Positions 8,891 through 15,300 of a stretch of DNA of 64,000 bases are shown here, piece by piece. This stretch comes from Microbispora rosea (GTDB taxonomy: Bacteria > Actinomycetota > Actinomycetes > Streptosporangiales > Streptosporangiaceae). The translations under genes were made by a program, and so were the position numbers. Position 1 is the stretch's first letter, and every line of letters begins with the position of its first letter. The notes under the pieces were generated by a model, which worked only from the letters and a program-made list of their open reading frames with translations, was not told the DNA's origin and searched no databases. The DNA is taken from positions 517,258 to 581,257 of the forward strand of contig NZ_FTNI01000001.1 in assembly GCF_900156315.1 (NCBI RefSeq), given 5' to 3'.

Positions 8891-10060
8891 TCAGGAAACG
8901 GCGAGGCCGCGCTCGGGTGCGGCGCCTTCCATCCACGACCGGTAGGCGTCGAGGACGAGGCCGTGGAAGTGATGCACGCCGTGCTCGGACAGCCCGGAGC
9001 CGGACGGGTCGTAGACGATGCGGCCCTGGTCGAAGGCCGGGGTGTTCATGCCCCGCTGGACGCTCTCCACGATGGAGATGTCCTGCTGCTGCAGCACCTC
9101 GTCGATGTACCGCACCGCCTCCACCTCGGCGTCCGTCAGGTCGGCCGTCTCGAAGTAGAAGTCCCAGGTCTCCAGGGTGCGGTCGGGACCGGCCGGAATG
9201 ACCTGCAAGACCATGAAGTTGCCGCGGCCGGGGTAGCGCAGCAGGCAGGTGTTGGGCCACAGCCACCACACCGCGTGCTGCGTGACCGACGCGCCCGCGA
9301 CGTCGTACGCGGCGTTCTCCTGCGTGCCGGCCTCGGCGAAGTGGCTCGACCAGATGCCGTGGGTCTTCACCTCGTAGGTGTCCATGTCGACGAGGTCGAC
9401 GAACTCCTTGTGGGCGATGTGGCAGTGGTAGCACTCCAGGAAGTTGTCGATGACGTTCTTCCAGTTGGACGCGATGTCGTAGGTCAGCCGCTTCGCGTGG
9501 GTCAGCCCGGCCACGTCGGGGGCCCACGTGGCGATGTCGGCCGCCAGATCTCCGGCCTGCTCGGCCAGGGGTGCGGCGCCCGGGTCCAGGTTCACGTAGA
9601 CGAAGCCGCCGAACTCCTCCACCCGCACCTGGTCGAGGCAGATCTCGTTCTTGTCGAAGGTCTCCATCTTGTCGGCGCGGCGGGCCGCCTTCAGCTGCCC
9701 GTCCAGGCCGTAGGTCCACGCGTGGTAGGGGCAGACGATGTTGCGCGTGGTGCCGGACCCCGTGAGCAGCTCATGGGCGCGGTGCTTGCAGACGTTGTAG
9801 AACGCGCGCAGCGATCCGTCGCGATCGCGCACGATCGCGATCGGCATGTCGGCGACGGTGGCCGACACGTAGCTGCCGGGGGACGCGAGCTTCTCCACGT
9901 GGCAGATCCACTGCCAGGTGCGGGCGAAGATCGCCCGGATGTCGACGTCGAGCCACCGCGGGTCGGTGTACGTCTCGGCCCGCAGCGACATCGATCGTGC
10001 GGGGTCCTCGTGGAATCCGGTACCGACGCGGCGTACGTCGTCCATCGTGACTGATGCCAT
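8891..10060 (-). CDS. Rieske non-heme iron oxygenase, large (alpha) subunit
   Basis: Oxygenase of 389 residues related to aromatic-ring hydroxylases and to the quaternary-ammonium demethylases (glycine betaine/carnitine type). The N-terminal Rieske 2Fe-2S ligands are Cys91-x-His93 (CKHRA) and Cys110-x-x-His113 (CPYHAWTY). The mononuclear iron site is in NWKNVIDNFLECYHCHIAH (His212, His217), with a carboxylate expected in the later DISIVESVQRGM segment. No reductase/ferredoxin gene or beta subunit is adjacent, so the electron donor is encoded elsewhere. The gene lies 67 bases downstream of a BetI-like TetR gene on the same strand, with its own promoter and two operator-like sites between. Osmolyte or N-methyl compound demethylation is a reasonable guess, not proven. 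Confidence 0.9.
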   Translation of the reverse strand: MASVTMDDVRRVGTGFHEDPARSMSLRAETYTDPRWLDVDIRAIFARTWQWICHVEKLASPGSYVSATVADMPIAIVRDRDGSLRAFYNVCKHRAHELLTGSGTTRNIVCPYHAWTYGLDGQLKAARRADKMETFDKNEICLDQVRVEEFGGFVYVNLDPGAAPLAEQAGDLAADIATWAPDVAGLTHAKRLTYDIASNWKNVIDNFLECYHCHIAHKEFVDLVDMDTYEVKTHGIWSSHFAEAGTQENAAYDVAGASVTQHAVWWLWPNTCLLRYPGRGNFMVLQVIPAGPDRTLETWDFYFETADLTDAEVEAVRYIDEVLQQQDISIVESVQRGMNTPAFDQGRIVYDPSGSGLSEHGVHHFHGLVLDAYRSWMEGAAPERGLAVS

Positions 10061-10117
10061 GGCGGGAGCATACGAGCGTCTGAACGATCGTTCAATGTAT
10101 TCCTGGACGTTCGTTCA
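10061..10117 (-). promoter_or_regulatory. Rieske-gene promoter with two TetR-type operator sites
   Basis: On the minus strand, TTGAAC (10095-10090) and TATGCT (10072-10067) are separated by 17 bases, and the ATG follows 6 bases after the -10, so the transcript is leaderless. The perfect palindrome TGAACGATCGTTCA (10081-10094) sits in the spacer and overlaps the -35. A second copy with two mismatches, TGGACGTTCGTTCA (10104-10117), lies 23 bases upstream. This is the expected arrangement for steric repression by the neighbouring TetR protein. Confidence 0.75.
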
Positions 10118-10127
10118 AAGCGGTCGG

Positions 10128-10721
10128 TCAGCCGGCGAGTGCGATCTCCTCGCAGCGGGCGACGTTCCTGCTGATCGAGGCGTGGTCGAGCCCCAGCAGG
10201 GCCGTGAGCCACAGGCCGTTCTGGATGACGTCGATGTCGGCGGCCCGCCTGCCGCACTCGTCGTCCGGCAGCTCGGGGCGGGCCGCATGGATGAGGGCGG
10301 CGAGTCCGGCGCGGTAGCGTTTCTGGGCCTCCGTGTTGATGCGCTCGAAGTCCTCGTGGGCCTGGGCGAGCGCCCAGAGCTGAAGCCGCAGGGACAGGTA
10401 CTCCGTCGTCAGGAACTCCGGATCGGCCACCCGCTTCAGCGCGGCACGCAGCCGCTCCTCCGGTTCCAGTGCGAGATCCGGCTCGACCAGTGCGATGTCC
10501 TGCTCCTCGATGCGGTGCAGGGCCGCTCGGATCAGGCTCGTCTTGTCCTCGTAGTGGTAGTTCACCAGGCCCAGCGAGACCCGGGCCTCGCGTGCGACGG
10601 CGCGCATGCTGACCCCGGAGATGCCCTGCAGGGACAGCAGCCGGAGCGCCGCCTCGAGGATCCGCGCCTGCCGGTCGACTTTCTCGTCGGCGTCCATCGC
10701 GCGCACGGGCCTCGGGCTCAT
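10128..10721 (-). CDS. TetR family repressor, BetI-like
   Basis: A 197-residue regulator starting at ATG 10721 (MSPRPVRAMDADEKVDRQAR). The helix-turn-helix is ILEAALRLLSLQGISGVSMRAVAREARVSLGLVNYHYEDK, where the GLVNYHY recognition region resembles BetI-type regulators. The C-terminal ligand domain (TTEYLSLRLQLWALAQAHEDF onward) is of normal length. TAAGGT (10734-10729) is 7 bases before the ATG, so the message is probably leaderless. It lies directly upstream of the Rieske oxygenase gene in the same direction and probably represses it through the TGAAC-N4-GTTCA sites between them. The ligand may be the oxygenase substrate. Confidence 0.88.
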   Translation of the reverse strand: MSPRPVRAMDADEKVDRQARILEAALRLLSLQGISGVSMRAVAREARVSLGLVNYHYEDKTSLIRAALHRIEEQDIALVEPDLALEPEERLRAALKRVADPEFLTTEYLSLRLQLWALAQAHEDFERINTEAQKRYRAGLAALIHAARPELPDDECGRRAADIDVIQNGLWLTALLGLDHASISRNVARCEEIALAG

Positions 10722-10800
10722 CTCCACAACCTTAGCGGCGGCAGGAAGGTCGCGTGAGTGGCCGTTCCTCGCGGTTGAGACGCCGGCGCGCGGCCCGGCC

Positions 10801-10829
10801 TTGACGTATTCGGCTAATAGTATTAGCCT
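10801..10829 (+). promoter_or_regulatory. Promoter and 17-base palindromic operator of hydrolase-TetR operon
   Basis: TTGACG (10801-10806), a 17-base spacer and TAGCCT (10824-10829), with the ATG 7 bases later (leaderless). The perfect palindrome GGCTAATAGTATTAGCC (10812-10828) covers the spacer and most of the -10. This AT-rich palindrome stands out in G+C-rich DNA and is probably the autoregulatory site of the TetR protein encoded second in the operon. Confidence 0.75.
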
Positions 10830-10836
10830 TTGAGCT

Positions 10837-11697
10837 ATGAACATAAGCCTGGAGGACGGCGTGACCGAGTTCCTGACGATCGGCGACGGCGAGATCGCGT
10901 ACGACGTGACGGGGGAGGGGCCGCTGGTCGTGATGGTCCCCGGCATGGGAGACAGCCGCCGCGCCTACCGCTTCCTCGTCCCGGCGCTGACGGCCGCCGG
11001 ATATCGCGTGGCGACCATGGACCTGCGCGGGCACGGCGAGTCGAGCCTCGGCTGGGACTCCTACACCCGCACCGACACCGCGAACGACATCGTCGCCCTG
11101 ATCGAGCACCTGGGCGGCCCGGCCGTCGTCGTCGGGCACTCGTTCGCCGGGGGAGCGGCCACCGTCGCGGCGGCGCGGCGGCCCGAGCTGGTCGGCGCCC
11201 TCGTGGAGGTCGGCCCCTTCACCCGGGCGCAGAAGCCCGACCTGGGCGCGCTGCTGAGCAACGGCCGCTACCGCAAGGGCATGACGCGGCTCATGGGCGT
11301 GGCGCTGCTGCGCAGCATCGGGCTGTGGAAGAGCTATCTCGACCACGCCTACCCCGGCGTCAAGCCCGCCGACTGGGCGGACTACCTGGCCGCTCTGGAG
11401 AGCGACCTGCGCAGGCCGGGCCGGATGGCCGTGGTGAGCGCGATGGGCGCGTCCGCGCCCACGGACGCCGGCGCCCACCTCGGCGGCATCCGCTGCCCCG
11501 CCCTGGTCGTCATGGGCACCCATGACCCCGACTGGGCCGACCCCCGGGCCGAGGCGGACGGCATCGTCGCCGGCATGCCGCAGGGGCTCGGCGACGTGGT
11601 GATGATCGACGGCGCCGGGCACTACCCGCACGCGCAGCACCCCGACGAGGTCGCCGCCGCGGTGCTCGCGTTCCTCAAGGAGCGCGTCCGTGGCTAG
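10837..11697 (+). CDS. Alpha/beta-hydrolase
   Basis: A 286-residue hydrolase beginning MNISLEDGVTEFLTIGDGEI. The nucleophile elbow is VVGHSFAGG, the oxyanion-hole segment is VMVPGMGDSRR, the acid is expected in MGTHDPDWADP, and the catalytic His is in IDGAGHYPHAQHP. The substrate (ester, lactone or haloalkane-type compound) cannot be read from the sequence. The stop codon overlaps the start of the following TetR gene by 8 bases, so the two form a translationally coupled, self-regulated unit under a leaderless promoter with a palindromic operator. Confidence 0.88.
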   Translation: MNISLEDGVTEFLTIGDGEIAYDVTGEGPLVVMVPGMGDSRRAYRFLVPALTAAGYRVATMDLRGHGESSLGWDSYTRTDTANDIVALIEHLGGPAVVVGHSFAGGAATVAAARRPELVGALVEVGPFTRAQKPDLGALLSNGRYRKGMTRLMGVALLRSIGLWKSYLDHAYPGVKPADWADYLAALESDLRRPGRMAVVSAMGASAPTDAGAHLGGIRCPALVVMGTHDPDWADPRAEADGIVAGMPQGLGDVVMIDGAGHYPHAQHPDEVAAAVLAFLKERVRG

Positions 11698-12250
11698 GGC
11701 CGCGCTGTCCCCGGACGCCGTCGTCGACCTCGGGCTGCGAATCGTGGACGAGGAGGGCCCCGAGGCGCTCACCCTGTCCGCGGTCGCCGGGCGGGCGGGC
11801 GTCGCCACACCCTCCCTCTACAAGCACGTACGCAACCTCGCCGAGCTGCGCGTCCTGGTGTCAGGGCGGGTGATGGGCGAGCTGGCGGAGGTCGCGAGCG
11901 AGGCGGTGCTCGGCCGGTCCGGCGACGAGGCGCTGCGGGCGCTGATGGACGGCTGGCGCTCCTACGCCGCCCGGCATCCACACCGTTACTCCGCGATGAT
12001 CCAGTCGCCGCGGCCCGAGACGGCCGAGACGGGAGACCGGCTGGTCGGCATCATTCTCGCCGCGCTGCGGGCGTACGGGCTGGAGGGCCAGGCCGCGATC
12101 CACGCCGTCCGCTGCCTGCGCGCCGCGATGCACGGCTTCGCCCTTCTGGAGGCGGCGGGCGCGTTCCAGCTCGCCGAGGACCTCGACGAGAGCTACGCCC
12201 TGCTGGCGCGCATGGTCGTGTCCGGGCTGCGCGCCGCGGGCGAGCGCTGA
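11690..12250 (+). CDS. TetR family regulator (WHG-type ligand domain)
   Basis: A 186-residue repressor from GTG 11690. The DNA-binding domain is VVDLGLRIVDEEGPEALTLSAVAGRAGVATPSLYKHVRNL, and the ligand domain has the AARHPHRYSAMIQSP and AIHAVRCLRAAMHGF segments typical of the TetR_C/WHG group. It is the second gene of the hydrolase operon and most likely binds the 17-base palindrome upstream. Its last 39 bases plus 7 bases past the stop are tandemly duplicated immediately downstream; the second copy has lost the stop codon and is non-functional. Confidence 0.88.
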   Translation: MARAALSPDAVVDLGLRIVDEEGPEALTLSAVAGRAGVATPSLYKHVRNLAELRVLVSGRVMGELAEVASEAVLGRSGDEALRALMDGWRSYAARHPHRYSAMIQSPRPETAETGDRLVGIILAALRAYGLEGQAAIHAVRCLRAAMHGFALLEAAGAFQLAEDLDESYALLARMVVSGLRAAGER

Positions 12251-12303
12251 ACCCTCCATGGTCGTGTCCGGGCTGCGCGCCGCCCGCGAGCGCCGGGCCC
12301 TCC
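12212..12303. repeat. 46-base tandem duplication of the 3' end of the TetR gene
   Basis: Bases 12212-12257 (atggtcgtgtccgggctgcg onward, including the stop codon and ctcc) are repeated at 12258-12303. The second copy differs at only a few positions, among them cgctgaacc becoming cgccgggcc, which removes the stop. It marks a slippage or duplication event at the junction between the TetR gene and the convergent giant gene. Confidence 0.85.
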
Positions 12304-12307
12304 ACCG

Positions 12308-15300
12308 TCAGAACGGCTCGTCGAGGGCCAGCCGCCTGACCTCGGGCAGGTATTCGTCCAGCTCACCGGGCTCGAACCGGCACATGCCGATCACGTACCA
12401 GAACTGGCCCGTCACGTCGCCCTCCAGCTTGTACAGCCCGTCGGGCGAGAACGCGGCCCATCCCTCGGGCAGGCCGAGCAGGGTGGCGCGGCGTTCGCGC
12501 CGGGGAACGTCCCACAGGATCACCACGCCGTCGTCGCCGGCGCTGGCGAGCAGGTCCCCGGAGGGGTGGAACGCGACCGACCAGATCCGGCGGCCGTGAC
12601 CGGCGAGGGTGCCGACGCGCGCGCCGGAGGCCGGGTCCCACAGGTGGACGGCGAGGTCGTCCCCGGCGGTGGCCAGCAGGTCGCCCGACGGGCTGAAGGC
12701 GGCCGTCCACAACCGCCCGCCCCCGGCGAGCACGTGCAGGCACTCGCCGGAGGCGACCTCCCACAGGCGGGCCGTGCCGTCGTTGCTCGCGCTCGCCAGC
12801 AGGTCTCCAGACGGGGAGAAGGCAACCGCGTACACCCGGTCGTCGTGGCCGCTCAGCGTCGCCGCCCACTGGCCGGTCGACGCGTCCCACAGCCGCACGT
12901 TGCGGTCGTCGCAGCCCGTGGCCACGACCCTGCCGTCGGGGCTGAAGCCGATCGATCTGACCCGGCCCCGGTGCCCGGCGAGGTTGGCGACCTGCCGCCC
13001 CGAGGGGCGATACCACAGCCGCACGCTGTCGTCGTCGTTCGCGGTGGCCAGCAGCTGCCCGTCGGGGCTGAACGCCTCGGCCCACACATGGTCGGTCTCG
13101 ACGTTGAGCTCCCGCTCGTACGCGCCTGCCACCGGGTTCCACAGGTAGACGCCGCCGTCGTTGCTCGCGGTCGCCAGCAGCGGACCGGCCGGGCTGAAGA
13201 CCGCGGAAACCAGCCGGTCGGCCGCCCCGGTGAGCGAACGCAGGCGGCGGCCCGTGGCCGGATCCCACAGCCGTACGTAACCGTCGTTGCCGCAGGCCGC
13301 GAGCATGCCGCCGTCGGCGGAGAAGCGGACCGAGGTGATGCGGCGGCCGTGGCCGCGCAGCGTCTGGACGCACTGCCCGGTGTGCGGGTCCCACAGGCGG
13401 GCGGTGCCGTCGTTGCTGCAGGTCGCGAGCTGCCGGCCGTCGGGGCGGAACGCGAACGGCCACACCGAGCCCCGGTGCCCGGTCAGCTCGGCCCGCGCCT
13501 GCCCGGTGCGGTGGTCCCAGATCCGGATGACCCCGTCGCTGTCGCCGGTCGCCAGCAGCTCGCCGGTGGGGTCGAACAGGACCTGGTAGACCGCGCCGCG
13601 GTGCCCGGGCAGGCTGCCGGCGGCCTCGCCCGTGACCGGGTCCCACAGCCGCACGGCTCCCTCCGTGTCGCCGGAGGCGAGCAGCCGGCCCTCCGGATGG
13701 AAGGCGAGGGAGTAGAGCCGGCCGGGATGGCCGGTCATCTCGTGCAACGCGGCGCCGGTGCGGGGGTCCCAGAGGCGCAGCACGCCCTGGCCGTCCCCGG
13801 CTGCCAGGCGGGTGCCGTCGGGGCTGAGGACCAGGCGGTAGACCGCTCCGCTGTGGCCGTGCAGGTGGTGGCGCACCCGCCCGGTGGCGAGGTCCCACAC
13901 GCGGATCGCCCCCGCGCTGTCGCCGGTCACCAGCAGCCCCGGCAGGAACACGGCCGTGTAGATCGGGGCGGTGTGGCCCGGCAGCTCCCACACGAGCTCA
14001 CCGGACGCCCAGACCCGCATGATCCCGTCCGCGCCGCCGGCCGCGATCAGGTCGCCGGAGGTCACCACAGGCCACACGCCCTCGGGATGGCCGCGCAGGA
14101 CCTGCGACGGCTCTCCGGTGGCCGGGTCCCACACCCGGACGGTCCCGTCGCTCGCGCCGGTCACCAGCCCGGTCTCGCCGTAGGCGACGTTGTAGACGCG
14201 GCCCCGGTGGCCCTGCAGGGTGCGTAGGGCGGACCCGGTGACGCTGTCGCAGACCAGGACGCCGCCGTCCTCCCCGCCGAGGGCGAGCACGCCCCCACCG
14301 GGGTCGTAGGCGACCGGTTCGGGCAGGCGGCTGCTGTCGAAGCGATAGCCGTACGGCACGCCGACGACGGCGGGGGCCAGCTCGGCGCCGACCCGGCCGT
14401 CGTCCGTCCCGGGGACGCCGGGCGCCACGGCCGCGCCGCGCAGCTCCGGAGCTCCCCGGGGGACGCCGGTGACGTCGATGAGCGCGGCCCGGTCCCAGCG
14501 GCTGCCCTCGACGGCGACGTCCCGCAGGTCGGCGCGGGCGAACCGGGCCCGGGTGAGGTCGGCGCCGCGCAGGTCGGCGCCCACCAGCACGGCCTCGTCC
14601 AGGCGCGCCCCCGCGAGCCGGGCGTCCCGGAGCACGGCGTGGGACAGGTCGGCCCCGACGAGCCGCGTGTCGGTCAGGTCGGCGCCGGTGAGGTCCACCC
14701 CCTGCAGCTCGCGGTAGGACAGGTCCTCGCCGCTGAGCCGGGCTCCGCGCAGGTCGGTCCTGGCTGAGGTGCGCAGCCGGGTGGTCACCTTGATGGCGTT
14801 CGCCCGCGCGACGTCGCCCGCGACGGGGGAGGCGAGCGTGCGGGCCGCCCACGCCTGCAGCCGCGAGGCGTCGGCCAGGTCGCACAGGAAGTCCACGGCG
14901 AGCGCCGACAACGGCCCCAGGCCGAGCCCCGGCGCGTGGCCGGCGTCGAGCGACCCCGCGAGGTGCCGGGCCACCAGCCACTCCACGACCGAGGCGTGGA
15001 TGAAGCCGAACAACCCCTCGTCCGTGCGGACCAGCAGGCTGCCGGCTCCGACGGCGTGCGCGGCCTGCTCGGGTGTCAGCCGCGAGGCCCCCTGCCCTCC
15101 CGTGGTCGCGCCGCCGTCCGCGTCGGCCGCGCCCGCGGGCTCCGCCTGCCCGGAAGCGACGCGCGGTCCGTACAGCACGCGGCTCTGCGCGTCGGCGGCC
15201 AGACCGGTGAGCGTGTCGGCGACCTCGGCCAGCTCCGCCGGCCGCAGGTAGGTCTCGCCGGTCTCCCACAGCCGCAGCGCGAGCGTGGTCGCGGCCCGCC

